This document shows positions 17,807 through 27,800 of a stretch of 64,000 nucleotides of DNA, one piece after another. Origin of the DNA: Flavobacterium microcysteis (lineage in GTDB: Bacteria > Bacteroidota > Bacteroidia > Flavobacteriales > Flavobacteriaceae). The stretch's first letter is position 1, and each line of letters starts with the position of its first letter. The position numbers were made by a program, and so were the translations under genes. The stretch spans positions 124,001 through 188,000 of the forward strand of contig NZ_VFJE01000051.1 of NCBI RefSeq assembly GCF_006385255.1, in the 5' to 3' direction. Below the pieces are notes generated by a model. It was not told where the DNA came from. It saw only the letters and a program-made list of their open reading frames with translations, and ran no database searches.

Positions 17807-18607
17807 ATGAGTATTCTTGAAACTAAAAAATTGTCTCGTTCTTATGGTGATTTTAAAGCCGTCGACGATCTTGATTTGACGATAGCAGAAGGCGAAATAT
17901 TTGCGCTTCTGGGTCCAAACGGATCGGGAAAAAGTACTACGATAAAAATGCTGACTACATTATTGGCTCCCACTACTGGCGATGCCTGGATTAACGGTTA
18001 TAATATAAAGACGCAGAAAAATGACATACGGAGAATCATTGGTTATGTGCCCCAAATGATTTCTGCGGACGGATCGCTTACGGGCTATGAGAACCTGATG
18101 CTTTTTGCTAAGTTGTATGATATTCCTAGAAACGGTCGTAAGCAAAGAGTAGAGGAAGCTTTAAAATTTATGGGACTGGAAGAAGTGATGCATAAATTGG
18201 CAAAAGAATATTCCGGCGGAATGATACGGAGATTGGAAATTGCCCAATCTACCTTGCACCGTCCTTTAGTCTTGTTTTTGGATGAGCCTACTACCGGACT
18301 TGATCCTATTGGAAGAAATGTGGTATGGGAACATATCACCGCACTTCGGAAACAATTTGGAACTACGATAATCATGACTACGCACCTGATGGAAGAAGCG
18401 GACAGTATTTGCGATAGGATTGCGTTAATGACACGTGGAAAGTTGGCCATTATAGGTTCGCCAGCAGACTTAAAAGCTTCTATAGAAAAAGAAGGAGCTA
18501 CTCTGGAAGATGTATTTATTCATTATACGGCTGATAATCTTAAGGAATCGGGAAGCAGTTTCCGGGATGTTGCTAGAGGGCGTAAAACTTCCAGTCGCCT
18601 GGGTTAA
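17807..18607 (+). CDS. ABC exporter ATPase, DrrA-like
   Basis: 266-residue ATPase of the daunorubicin-resistance (DrrA) ABC family. Walker A is GPNGSGKSTT, the signature YSGGMIRRLEIAQ, Walker B LVLFLDEPTTGLDP, and the H-loop MTTHLMEEAD. The end (ATLEDVFIHYT) is the usual C-terminal mark of this subgroup. The permease begins 11 bp downstream. The gene pair is divergent from the TetR-MFS operon across a ~160-bp region, so the TetR protein might control both. Likely substrate: a drug, lipid or other hydrophobic compound. Confidence 0.93.
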   Translation: MSILETKKLSRSYGDFKAVDDLDLTIAEGEIFALLGPNGSGKSTTIKMLTTLLAPTTGDAWINGYNIKTQKNDIRRIIGYVPQMISADGSLTGYENLMLFAKLYDIPRNGRKQRVEEALKFMGLEEVMHKLAKEYSGGMIRRLEIAQSTLHRPLVLFLDEPTTGLDPIGRNVVWEHITALRKQFGTTIIMTTHLMEEADSICDRIALMTRGKLAIIGSPADLKASIEKEGATLEDVFIHYTADNLKESGSSFRDVARGRKTSSRLG

Positions 18608-18618
18608 AATAAGAAGAT

Positions 18619-19389
18619 ATGGAGATAACTAATTTTATACGAAAAGCGTTTGTAATAGCGGAATTGGAAGTTCGAAAAATATTTCACGACCCAACCGAAA
18701 TCATAATGCGTTCTGTACAGCCAGCATTGTGGCTTCTTATTTTTGGACAAGTATTTGCTAAAATGCACGCCCTGCCGGGAAAAACAGATTATATTGATTT
18801 TATGACTCCGGGCATCCTGGCTCAAAGTGTTTTGTTCGTATCCATTTTTTCAGGCATTGCAGTTATCTGGGAACGTGATTTGGGACTTGTCCATAAATTG
18901 CTGGCAACACCTACGCCTCATGCCGCAATTGTTTTAGGAAAAGCTATTTCTGCCGGATTGCGAACGCTTCCTATTGCGGTTATTATCTATATTTTGGCAC
19001 TCTTGCTAAATGTCAAGATTTTATGGAATCCGCTGAATTTGTTGAGTGTTTTTGTTGTCGTCATGCTAGGAGCCATATTCTTTTCTACCTTTTCGCTGAT
19101 TATTGCCTGTCTGGTAAAAACACGAGAGCGTTTCATGGGAATTGGGCAATTGATGACAATGCCTTTGTTTTTTGCGAGTAATGCCATCTATCCAATTGAG
19201 ATTATGCCTGGCTGGTTAAAGATGATTGCTCAGGTTAATCCGCTGACATATATGGTCGACGCATTACGTACACTTATGATTGGCAATGTTTCAGGTTTTA
19301 GCCTTACTATCGACATCGTAATTTTACTTGTGATTTCTACAATTTTTGTAGCTATTGGCGGATCTCTTTACAGCAAGGTAATCACCTAA
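18619..19389 (+). CDS. ABC-2 permease, DrrB-like
   Basis: 256-residue membrane subunit paired with the preceding ATPase. Six hydrophobic helices. The ABC-2 hallmarks are the N-terminal amphipathic segment RKIFHDPTEIIMR and the C-terminal LFFASNAIYPIEIMPGWLK, which is typical of DrrB/NodJ-type permeases. The spacing of 11 bp makes an operon certain. The gene stops 11 bp before the convergent MgtC-like gene. Confidence 0.92.
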   Translation: MEITNFIRKAFVIAELEVRKIFHDPTEIIMRSVQPALWLLIFGQVFAKMHALPGKTDYIDFMTPGILAQSVLFVSIFSGIAVIWERDLGLVHKLLATPTPHAAIVLGKAISAGLRTLPIAVIIYILALLLNVKILWNPLNLLSVFVVVMLGAIFFSTFSLIIACLVKTRERFMGIGQLMTMPLFFASNAIYPIEIMPGWLKMIAQVNPLTYMVDALRTLMIGNVSGFSLTIDIVILLVISTIFVAIGGSLYSKVIT

Positions 19390-19400
19390 ACTCTGATTTG

Positions 19401-20042
19401 TTAGCGTAATGTTTCCACCCGGTCAATAGATGGTTCTGCCATTATCGTATTGCTAAACAATATAAGATTGGCTTGACTGGCATGCATTTCCCAAACGGTA
19501 GTCATGTTTTCTTTTTCCCGAATCTGTTTAACCATCTGATGGCGTATTTTGTGCTTTTTCATTAAATCCTGGCATATTTCAAGGGCATTAGAATTTTGCT
19601 GGTATTCAATAGAAAGTATTCGAAACTGATTCTTTTTGTCTATTATTTTTTGAAAATAGGGAAGTATCAATAGGATAAACAGTATGAGCAGACTGCCACT
19701 TGCAGAAGCAATATAATAACCACCACCAATTCCCATTCCTACTGCGGCAACAGCCCAAACGGTGGCTGCTGTGGTTATTCCGTTGATATGGTTATCGGAT
19801 TTGAATATGACACCGGCACATAAGAAACCGAGACCGGTTACAATATTGGAAGCTATCCGGTCAGGATTAGCATCACCGCCAATAGCAATCGACATTATTG
19901 TAAAGAAACAGGCCCCAAAAGAAATCATGATAGTGGTTCGGAATCCGGCTGCTTTTCCTTTGTATTCTCTTTCGGCACCAACAATGCCGCCCCATAAGAT
20001 GGCGAGCAGGAATCGGATGATTATTTCAAAATCGGTTGACAT
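19401..20042 (-). CDS. MgtC/SapB-family membrane protein
   Basis: 213 residues. The N-terminal membrane domain (four to five helices to about residue 135) carries the family signature GGIVGAEREYKGKAAGFRT and LGFLCAGVIF. A cytoplasmic ACT-like domain follows (140-213). MgtC proteins modulate the F-ATPase and magnesium or phosphate adaptation in several bacteria; function in this lineage is inferred. It starts 16 bp after the stop of the deacetylase-like gene on the same strand, so the two may be co-transcribed. Confidence 0.92.
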   Translation of the reverse strand: MSTDFEIIIRFLLAILWGGIVGAEREYKGKAAGFRTTIMISFGACFFTIMSIAIGGDANPDRIASNIVTGLGFLCAGVIFKSDNHINGITTAATVWAVAAVGMGIGGGYYIASASGSLLILFILLILPYFQKIIDKKNQFRILSIEYQQNSNALEICQDLMKKHKIRHQMVKQIREKENMTTVWEMHASQANLILFSNTIMAEPSIDRVETLR

Positions 20043-20058
20043 ATTCTTCTGTTAAAGG

Positions 20059-21030
20059 TTATTGTTTAAATTCCTCGCTTATGCTTTCTTTCAGGTCGTA
20101 TAGCAGCCATTGTTTATTAAATACTTCTTGTTTTTCGGATTGAAGCAGCTTGATAAAATCAGTTACGCCTACAGGTTCGTTCCCATTTCCATGAATCAGG
20201 ACGATGCTTCCTGCATTTGCCTTTTGTCCTTTTGCTAACCAGGCATCGCTGCCTATTGGAATCAGTCCGTAATTGATGATACTGTTGGTAACACTGTTGT
20301 CTGAAACAAGTCCCGGAAACCTAAAAAAGACCGATGGCAATAGTTGGCGCTCAATCAGGGCAATTTCTGTCTGCAAAACTTCAAAGTCAATATTAGTGCC
20401 CGGTTCCAAAAGGAAGTTTTCTGCTAATGGTATTTTTGGGTCATAATGGTGATTATAGGTGTGGTTTACCCAGGTAATATCGATATCGCCTTTTGTTTCC
20501 AAACTTTTGAGCCATTCAATATCATCGGAATGATCGAGCATAAACCGGCCTGTAATAGAAAGTGCTATGGGTACCGGCTTTTCAATTTTCCCGAATTCAG
20601 AGATTAGCGAAGTAAAGATGATTCTGTCAAGAGGTTTGTGAGACGGACACAAATCGATGGTCAACGTTATGCCTTTTTCTTTAGGCCAGCCGTGTATTAT
20701 TCCGGCATCCTGTAACGCAAAAGACTGATTTTTGGCATAAGCCAATGCTTTTATATAAGAAGTAGAGGCATAGTCGGAATATAATTTTTGCCAGTTGATA
20801 CCATTGGTTTTTAGCTTGTCGCCTCTAAGGATTTGTGTTTCCATGGTGTTGAGGTCTACAGCAAGATAATTGGTGTTTCCGTATTGCTCGAATTTTCGGA
20901 TGATGAGCAGGTTTTTTGACCCGGAACTGGCAGTTGCCAGAAAGACTTTATAATTGCTTATCGTGGCTTGTGACCATGCCGAAGTGCAAAAGAAAAAAAG
21001 CAGGCAAATCAGTAAGGACTTGTTTCTCAT
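20059..21030 (-). CDS. Exported polysaccharide-deacetylase-like protein, degenerate active site
   Basis: 323 residues from the ATG at 21030 (a GTG at 21033 adds one residue), with signal peptide 1-21. The C-terminal two thirds follow the NodB fold order: ITLTIDLCPS at the position of TFDDGP, then NHTYNHHYDP with the H-x-x-x-H metal pair, FRFPGLVSD for the R-x-P-G motif, and AGSIVLIHGN near the end. The second Asp of motif 1, normally a metal ligand, is Leu here, so catalysis is uncertain. Substrate unknown; a peptidoglycan or envelope glycan is the family norm. Confidence 0.75.
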   Translation of the reverse strand: MRNKSLLICLLFFFCTSAWSQATISNYKVFLATASSGSKNLLIIRKFEQYGNTNYLAVDLNTMETQILRGDKLKTNGINWQKLYSDYASTSYIKALAYAKNQSFALQDAGIIHGWPKEKGITLTIDLCPSHKPLDRIIFTSLISEFGKIEKPVPIALSITGRFMLDHSDDIEWLKSLETKGDIDITWVNHTYNHHYDPKIPLAENFLLEPGTNIDFEVLQTEIALIERQLLPSVFFRFPGLVSDNSVTNSIINYGLIPIGSDAWLAKGQKANAGSIVLIHGNGNEPVGVTDFIKLLQSEKQEVFNKQWLLYDLKESISEEFKQ

Positions 21031-21126
21031 CACCGTAGAGTTTTATGCAATTGCCAAATTATATAGCTAAAATAAAGATTTTTAAAAGACGAAGCTACAG
21101 TAATCTTAAAACAGATGATAGAGAAT

Positions 21127-21178
21127 TAAAAAAATCCCAGCTATTGATTCTGTGCAGAGAAATCAACAGCCAGGATTT
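21127..21178 (-). terminator. Terminator of the copper-module operon, minus strand
   Basis: Read on the minus strand, AAATCC...TTGATT (21178-21161) pairs over 18 positions with 21149-21132, including three G-U pairs, and is followed by seven Ts (21133-21127). Confidence 0.7.
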
Positions 21179-21191
21179 AAGCAGTATGCTA

Positions 21192-22151
21192 CTAAAGAGA
21201 GTAGTTCAGGTTGACTGACCAACGATAGTTGGCTTCAACTCTGCCACCCGTCAGGTTTTGGTTGATAGGAAGCATGGTGTTTAGCCCCAAGGATAATTTT
21301 TTGAATCCTACTTCTACACCCATTTTACCAAACAAGATGTCACCAGCCGTAAGCGGAACATTTTCGCCATGGTCTTTGTTATCTTCATATTTTTCACCGG
21401 CAAGTCCCAATTGTGGTACTACGTTGAGGTTGTCAATCTTTGCGCTATAAAACAATGTTGCTGCGTAATTAAACTGATTACCAAACTGGTAATTTTTCTC
21501 ATTTTCGGTTTTAAAAATGTAGTTGAGTATGGCATTAAGTCCCAAATTGTTCTTTTTTACGGTATATTCAGAAGCCAGCATATAGTCCCAACTTCCGGTT
21601 CCAAGCTGAAAACTCGGATTAATACTGCCATTATTGGCACTGTCGTATTTTCCGGTAGGTGCTTTTATACCCGCTCCTAATTGGAATTTGTGGAGTACAG
21701 TTGCACTGTCCGTTTTAGTTCCAAAAAGCGTATAAAACCCCATTACGGTTATATCGCCTATTCCGTCAATACCTTCTTTTCCGGTAGTCTTTTCACGATT
21801 GTTAAAGTGATAAGGAACCAAGCCCATCACTTCAATTCGTTTTCCTAAGGGTATTCTTGTCCAGATTTGGGCAGTATTGAAGTTTTCGTCTATCCAGGGA
21901 GAATTGTTAAAGACACCGTCACGACTCTTATAACTTTGATGGATATAGCGTATGCCTACGAAATTGTTATTGAGCATAGAACTGAATCCCATGCTTCCGC
22001 CATTGGCTGAGCATCCGCAGGCATCGCAGTCATCTCCCAAAAAAATACTGTAGTTTCTGAACGGATAATAAATAGAATCTTTTTCGGTGTGTGCCTCGGC
22101 TATATTCCCCATAAGAAAGAATAGCACGAGGATAAGGAATGTGTTTTTCAT
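21192..22151 (-). CDS. Cys-rich outer-membrane protein of the MbnP/MbnH cluster
   Basis: 319 residues from ATG 22151 (an upstream in-frame ATG at 22220 overlaps the di-heme gene). Signal peptide 1-20. Right after it comes a metal-ligand-like cluster DDCDACGCSANGG (Cys42, 45, 47), then a long body of amphipathic strands ending WSVNLNYSL, typical of a transporter-like beta-barrel. It starts 25 bp after the di-heme gene and ends the cluster at a terminator. I infer an outer-membrane role in copper uptake or release with the upstream proteins. I do not know a characterised homologue. Confidence 0.75.
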   Translation of the reverse strand: MKNTFLILVLFFLMGNIAEAHTEKDSIYYPFRNYSIFLGDDCDACGCSANGGSMGFSSMLNNNFVGIRYIHQSYKSRDGVFNNSPWIDENFNTAQIWTRIPLGKRIEVMGLVPYHFNNREKTTGKEGIDGIGDITVMGFYTLFGTKTDSATVLHKFQLGAGIKAPTGKYDSANNGSINPSFQLGTGSWDYMLASEYTVKKNNLGLNAILNYIFKTENEKNYQFGNQFNYAATLFYSAKIDNLNVVPQLGLAGEKYEDNKDHGENVPLTAGDILFGKMGVEVGFKKLSLGLNTMLPINQNLTGGRVEANYRWSVNLNYSL

Positions 22152-22176
22152 TATACTATTATTTTTGTTTCCGTTT

Positions 22177-23220
22177 TTAAGTACGGAAATAGAAGAGCGG
22201 GTTTTGAATAAACTCTTCATCGGTTAATGTTTTCAGAAATGCAATGATGGCTTCTTTTTCTGTCTGGTTGAGCGGTATGCCCAACGTTGGATGTTGTTGC
22301 AACTGTGGATCCAGATTAGGCGTATTTTGTACTCCACTGGAATAAAAATTCAATACCGATTGCAACGAACCAAAACGACCATCGTGCATATAAGGAGCGG
22401 TTAGGTCCACATTCCTAAGACTTGGAACTTTAAATTTGTAACGATCCTGAGGAAATCCGGTCACGATTTCCCTGCCTAAGTCATTTAAGTTAGGATTGGG
22501 CTGCAAACCGTTATTGCGAAACGAATTGTCTGTAAAAAGATCGGTCTTGTGGCAAGTGGCACAGTTGGACTGAAATAAAGCACGTCCTTGCAATTCCTGG
22601 CTGCTAAGCGTACCACGTGGCTCATTGCGTACGAATTTATCGTATCTTGAATTAGCAGAAACCATCATCGTCATGAATTGGCCGAGTGCCTTGAGCATAT
22701 TGCCTGAACTGACTTCTTTATTTTCAAACGCCTGTGCGAACAGCTTTACATAAACAGGATCTTGTCTGAGTTTTGATACAATAGTTTCCAGTGTTTCATC
22801 CATTTCAACAGGATTATGTATGGGCACTATCGAGAGCATTTCGATACTGTTAGAGGCGCCGTCATAAAAATATTCACTTTGGAAAGCCATGTTCTGCACG
22901 GCAGGAGCGTTTCTGATTCCGGCCTGGTCATCAATACCATGGCTGAAATCGTGCCCATGATGGGTAAAAGCTGATGACTGTTCATGACAGAAAGAACAGG
23001 AAACAGTGCCGTCTCTTGAAAGCCGCCCGTCATAAAAGAGTTTTCTTCCCAATTCAAATCCTTTTTGAGTAGGAAAATTGCGGCTGATGTCTTGTGCAAG
23101 CTCAGGAAAGTTAGCCGGGACTATAAAATCCAACGGCTGATTAATTTCAGTATAATTGCTATCGTCGTTTTGACATGAAAAAACGGATAGCAGTATCAGA
23201 AAGAACGCTATTCTTTTCAT
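22177..23220 (-). CDS. Di-heme cytochrome c peroxidase / MauG-MbnH-like lipoprotein
   Basis: 347 residues with a lipoprotein signal (VFSCQ, Cys16). Two heme c sites are visible: CSFCH (75-79) and CATCH (220-224). The body follows the bacterial di-heme peroxidase fold (NAPAVQNMAF, PSLRNVDLTAPYMHDG). Members of this superfamily include peroxidases that detoxify H2O2 and MauG/MbnH enzymes that oxidise a partner protein. The next gene upstream encodes an MbnP-like protein, the partner type of MbnH, so protein oxidation is the better guess. Periplasmic, lipid-anchored. Confidence 0.9.
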   Translation of the reverse strand: MKRIAFFLILLSVFSCQNDDSNYTEINQPLDFIVPANFPELAQDISRNFPTQKGFELGRKLFYDGRLSRDGTVSCSFCHEQSSAFTHHGHDFSHGIDDQAGIRNAPAVQNMAFQSEYFYDGASNSIEMLSIVPIHNPVEMDETLETIVSKLRQDPVYVKLFAQAFENKEVSSGNMLKALGQFMTMMVSANSRYDKFVRNEPRGTLSSQELQGRALFQSNCATCHKTDLFTDNSFRNNGLQPNPNLNDLGREIVTGFPQDRYKFKVPSLRNVDLTAPYMHDGRFGSLQSVLNFYSSGVQNTPNLDPQLQQHPTLGIPLNQTEKEAIIAFLKTLTDEEFIQNPLFYFRT

Positions 23221-23267
23221 TGTATTAGTTTTTGCCTGGAATTTTCCAGATTAGCATATAGGGAGTA

Positions 23268-23295
23268 TCCGGCCGGGGATAATTCCCCGACCGGA
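23268..23295. other. GC-rich hairpin between mbnP-like and di-heme genes
   Basis: TCCGGCCGGGGA (23268-23279) and TCCCCGACCGGA (23284-23295) pair over 12 bp with one mismatch and a TAAT loop. The T-run lies on the plus-strand side, so for the minus-strand operon it is not a normal terminator. It may guard the 3' end of the upstream message or stop antisense transcription. Confidence 0.55.
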
Positions 23296-23326
23296 CTCTT
23301 CTTTTTTAGTTTAGTAATGCGAAGGT

Positions 23327-24148
23327 CTAGTGGTGTGTTCCGGCACCATTATGTACATGGTCTACCGTAAACATTTTTTTAGTGTTTTCCGCAATCTTGA
23401 TGAGGTTTTCTCCTCCCATAATGCTGGCAGCAGTACCGGCCTGGTTCATGTTCTGACGTAATGCAATTTTGTTGTCTCCGTCCAGAATAACATTGGCATC
23501 ACTTTTCAGGTGAATGTTTGGCATTTCTCCTGTTCTTACACGTGCTGTTGTAGGCAGGTTAAGGGTGACTTCTCTATAGTTATCAGTAGCCGTATTGCTT
23601 CCCTGATGAACCATAAAGCTTCTTGAAACACCATCGCCTCCGGTAGCAGTAAAAGTACCTTGAAAGTTAACGAAACGGTATCCTGTAGACCAGGTCCATG
23701 TCATGTTATTGATGGCGGCCAAATCCCAGAAACTTTGCTGAGCAGTTTCTCCTTGCAGATAACGCTGCTGGTCAACACCAATACCGAACTTGATTTTTTT
23801 ATAATCCCCAACCGGCACGTTTTCTAAGTGTACGGTAAAGGTTCCGGCTTCTTCACTAATAATAAAGTAGCTGTCTTCTTTTGGATAGGCAAATTGGCTG
23901 CCGTCTTCTTTAAGAAGCACAAAATTGCTTACGATATAGTTAAAACGTTCTAACGTAAGAGTTTCTCCATTGGAATTGGTATAAGAGTTTCCAAGCGTTA
24001 GTGCGTCTCCCGATACACCGTTGTCAAAAAATAATTCGACATCGCCAAAGGTTCCTTCTACAGGCTTGCTGTCATCGTCACTGGAACAAGAGGTTACAAA
24101 TAGGGTAAAAGCAAAAAGTACTGCTATATTTTTAATATATGATTTCAT
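23327..24148 (-). CDS. MbnP-like copper-binding lipoprotein
   Basis: 273 residues with a lipoprotein signal peptide (VTSC, Cys21). The protein matches the MbnP family pattern: beta-rich start (GDVELFFDN), the phrase RFNYIVSNFVLL, and the hallmark MTWTWSTGYRFVNFQG (Trp151, Trp153) after FWDLA. In studied systems one Trp of the partner protein is oxidised by the di-heme enzyme to create a copper site. Which Trp would be modified here cannot be told. The C terminus ends in a His-rich tail (VDHVHNGAGTHH), likely a metal ligand. Its partner enzyme follows 106 bp downstream. Confidence 0.85.
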   Translation of the reverse strand: MKSYIKNIAVLFAFTLFVTSCSSDDDSKPVEGTFGDVELFFDNGVSGDALTLGNSYTNSNGETLTLERFNYIVSNFVLLKEDGSQFAYPKEDSYFIISEEAGTFTVHLENVPVGDYKKIKFGIGVDQQRYLQGETAQQSFWDLAAINNMTWTWSTGYRFVNFQGTFTATGGDGVSRSFMVHQGSNTATDNYREVTLNLPTTARVRTGEMPNIHLKSDANVILDGDNKIALRQNMNQAGTAASIMGGENLIKIAENTKKMFTVDHVHNGAGTHH

Positions 24149-24253
24149 GATGTGTTTTTAAAAATTTGATATAAGAGTATTGGCCCCGCAAGTTTTTTGC
24201 GGAGAAATAAGTCAGAAGGCTGCGAACAGGCTTCTCAGGATTGTATCAAAGAT

Positions 24254-24625
24254 TTAAAAAACGGGAGGACGGAAGATAGACCTGCCATCCAAGTGAGTGT
24301 ACAGATTGGAGTAGAAGGTGTTGGAACTTTGGTTGGCCAAAGTGCTTTTTACAGGAGTGAGACCGAAATCAAGGATTTCTTCAAAAAAAAGGACATGACT
24401 TTCTGAAGACATGAATCTTTTTTCTTTCGGCTGATCACTATCGTCCTGAGAAGATTTGGCAAGCTCCTTCATCAGATGACATTTACCATTACATTTCATT
24501 TCCGGCTTGTCTTTGTTAATACAGAGAACGGTTGCGATGTAATCGTAATTAACGGCATATTCGATGACTGGAAGCACAGGCTTCAGGAGCATAAACAGTG
24601 CGAATATAGATGCCATTTTTTTCAC
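24254..24625 (-). CDS. Small CNGKC-motif protein heading the copper cluster
   Basis: 123 residues. An N-terminal hydrophobic helix (4-20) is followed by NYDYIATVLCINK and KCNGKCHLMKEL, giving Cys35, Cys45 and Cys49. Short proteins with this CxGKC pattern are frequent in Bacteroidota next to metal-related genes; no function is established that I know. The tail is polar. The start shown is a GTG giving MKKMASI; an ATG at 24616 would drop the two Lys. A minus-strand -7 element (TAAATTTG, 24637-24630) lies just before it. It leads the cluster with the MbnP- and MbnH-like genes. Confidence 0.7.
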   Translation of the reverse strand: MKKMASIFALFMLLKPVLPVIEYAVNYDYIATVLCINKDKPEMKCNGKCHLMKELAKSSQDDSDQPKEKRFMSSESHVLFFEEILDFGLTPVKSTLANQSSNTFYSNLYTHLDGRSIFRPPVF

Positions 24626-24784
24626 AGCGCAAATTTACGCAAACGGAATCAAAAAGTGTAGGCTATTACTTGTTTTTATTTGCTAAAAAATAAAAAAATG
24701 GGATGTTTGGAAACCTATTTTTGCTTTTTTAAAATTATTGGGAATACAATTCCGGGATATTTCCTGGCAAAATATACTTACATT

Positions 24785-24815
24785 AAAAAAAGGGCTACTA
24801 TAGTAGCAGCCCTTT
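24785..24815 (-). terminator. Terminator of the repeat-rich T9SS gene
   Basis: On the minus strand AAAGGGCT (24815-24808) pairs with AGCCCTTT (24796-24789) around an inner ACTATAGT palindrome and is followed by seven Ts (24791-24785). Confidence 0.8.
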
Positions 24816-24836
24816 AATCATACAAAATGTTGTGTG

Positions 24837-27800
24837 TTATTTTTTTAGTATTGCCATGCTTCTTGAAATCCCGTCACTGTTTATCTGAACCAAGTATGGA
24901 CCAGCTGCTAAATTAGATAGGTCGATGTTGCCCTTTTTGTCGTTAATTTCTTTAGAAGCTATAATTTGTCCTAAAGCATTATAAATCCTGACAGCTGTAA
25001 TGATCTGGTCATAGGATAGATTCAGTATATCTTGTACCGGATTTGGATAGGCTTTAAATTTATTTGCCTTAAAATCAGGAGTTTTCAGTGAATTACTCCA
25101 TGCTGAAATTGTAAAAGGTCTTGGATTTTCATTACTAATTTCCCATACTCTTATATAGATCTGTTCGCCTGGAGTCCTATTAGTGAGTGTGATTTTAGAA
25201 TTTACTTCCGTAGGTGATATATTGTCGTTACATTCTATCAAATCTAATACATTACAGTCTCCAGAAAAAACTTCCATTCCTGAATCGAAAGGAGACATGG
25301 TGGAATTTGTGGGAGTGCCTGTTTGTATATTGAGTTCTCCACCAGAAGGTATGATGGCAGAAAACCATACATCTCCGCCGTTATAATCAGTACAGAAAGG
25401 ATCGGCTGGGAGATAAGAAAAATCAGTAGCGCCTTCAGTGGTAGCATTGAATACTCCTGCTTCTTGACTTGTTGCGACTTGTAAATTTGTAGCATTAATA
25501 CATTGATCGTTTGGCGGAGCTGGAGCCAGTGTTCCTATACATATATCAAAAGTATCACTAATAGTCCACCAGCTAAATACTTTTACAAGATAGATGTTTC
25601 CGACAGTCATACCATAAGCTATGACAGCCCCTTCTCGACTTTCATGGATTAATGTTTCATTTCCCTCAGCTTGACATTCTCCATCAAAACGATATACTTG
25701 GCATGAATATCCTGGTGGACTAATTTTAATTTCATGGTTTTCGGCAGTCGGAACAAATGTATACCATACATCATCTCTTGCTTGTCCAATATTGGCTTCA
25801 TAGGTAGCATTTACTAAAGTACCAGTGACTTTTGAAGTACAGGATAAATCGGTATTTACAGCCAGTGCTATAGCGTTTGAACAGTTGTCATTTTGAGGAC
25901 GCTGTTCTGTGGTGATACAAATATCAAAAGAGGAAGAACCTATGGTGTTAACATCAGAACTAAATACCCTTATATAATAAGTATTTCCTATAATGAGGTC
26001 AGAAATAAAGATTTCATAGCGATCACTAATGTTGATACTTGTCAATTGTCCGCCGCAGGAACCTTGAAGTATTTCAAGGATAAGATCAGTTTGTTCTCCT
26101 TCTACATTTTGAAGTTTTATCTTATGTGAAGTTGATGTAGCTACAAATCTGTACCATACATCATCATCAGGTGTACCAATTTCACCACTACCATCTTCTA
26201 AAGAATTTGTGGCTCCTGCTATTGTTCCGCCAATTACTTGCGTACAGGATGCATCAGGATTTATTGGAAGATTTATTGCGTTTTGACAATTGTCATTTAC
26301 AGGAGGAGGAGGAGGTAATGCGATACAAATGTTAAAAGTAGTAGTATAGTTCACACCTTGATCACTGCTAAAAACTCTTATATAATAGGTCTCGCCAATA
26401 GTTAGCCCAGAAATTTTGCTTGATTGCCGGAAAGTTGTATAGATACTTCCCAACTGGCCACCACAGATTCCTTGCATCAGTTCATAAATAAGATAAGCAG
26501 GATCACCTTCAATATCCAGAATACTGATTGTATGTGACGTTGCTGTAGCCACAAATTTATACCATATATCATCGTCTGGAGCTCCCAACATATTACTTCC
26601 TTCCCCTGAATCTTTAGCCTCATCAATTGTTCCTGCAGATTTTAGGGTACACGATGTATCAGGATTTATGGCAAGAGTAATTGCATTTGAGCATTCATCA
26701 TTGACAGGTGGAGGTAAAGGTATGCTGATACAAATATCAAAAGTAAAGGACCATGATATATATTGCGGGATGCTGAATACTCTTATATAATAGGTGTTTC
26801 CTACAGTCAGTGACGAAATCTTACCAGATGGAGAACTGTCAATACTTATTAATTGCCCGCAATTTCCTTCCAGAACTTCATAGCCGACTCCATTTCTTTC
26901 TGTTTCTTCTAAATTTAAAAAACTTATTTTATGGGTTGTGGCAGTAGCTGTGAAAGTATACCATACATCATTTAATATTCCGGGAATAGCACTGTTTTCC
27001 ACAGAACGTGTAGCACCAATTACTGTGCCTGAGGTCTTTAAGGTACAGGATTGGTCAGTATTTACTGAAAGGGCTATTGCATTGGTACAGTCATCATTAT
27101 TGGGCCTAGGCGGTGTTTGGACGCAAATGTCAAAGGTTGTTGCGATAGGTACTTCTGAATAACTGAAAACTCTTATATAATAAGTGGCACCTGGAATCAG
27201 ATTAGGAGTACTATCTGAAACATTTGTCAAAGCTCCGCAATTTCCTGTATAAAAGTCGAATGAAAGCATAGCTTCATTATCTTCATAGCTTAGACTTATT
27301 CTGTTAGTTGGTGCTGTTGCAGTAAAAGAATACCACACGTCGCCATTTGCCATAAAGTTTGTGTCTGTAAGGGTAGCACCCATAAGATGTCCTGAAGTCG
27401 TTGATGTGCAGGTGAGATCCGAGTTTACGGTCAATACAGTGGCATCTAAACACTCGTCATTTGTTATAGGAGGAGGTGTATTAATACAAATTTCAAAAGT
27501 ACTGCTTGAAGGATTTCCTCTACTGAATACTCTAACATAATAAGTGGTTCCAATGATTAATTGCGGAGTAGGAGTTGAATTATTTTCACCAAAGGCTAAA
27601 GAGTTAAGCTGTCCACAGGCTCCATTAAAAATTTCAACGGCTAACTGAGCATTGTTTTCTACATTTTTCAGACTGATTCTGTGAAAGGGAGTAGTGGCCG
27701 TGAAAGTATACCAGACATCATCTCTGGGAGTAAACCCCATACTACTTATAACGTTTGAATTTGTAGCTCCTGATAGCGTTCCGGAAGTTTTTAACGTACA

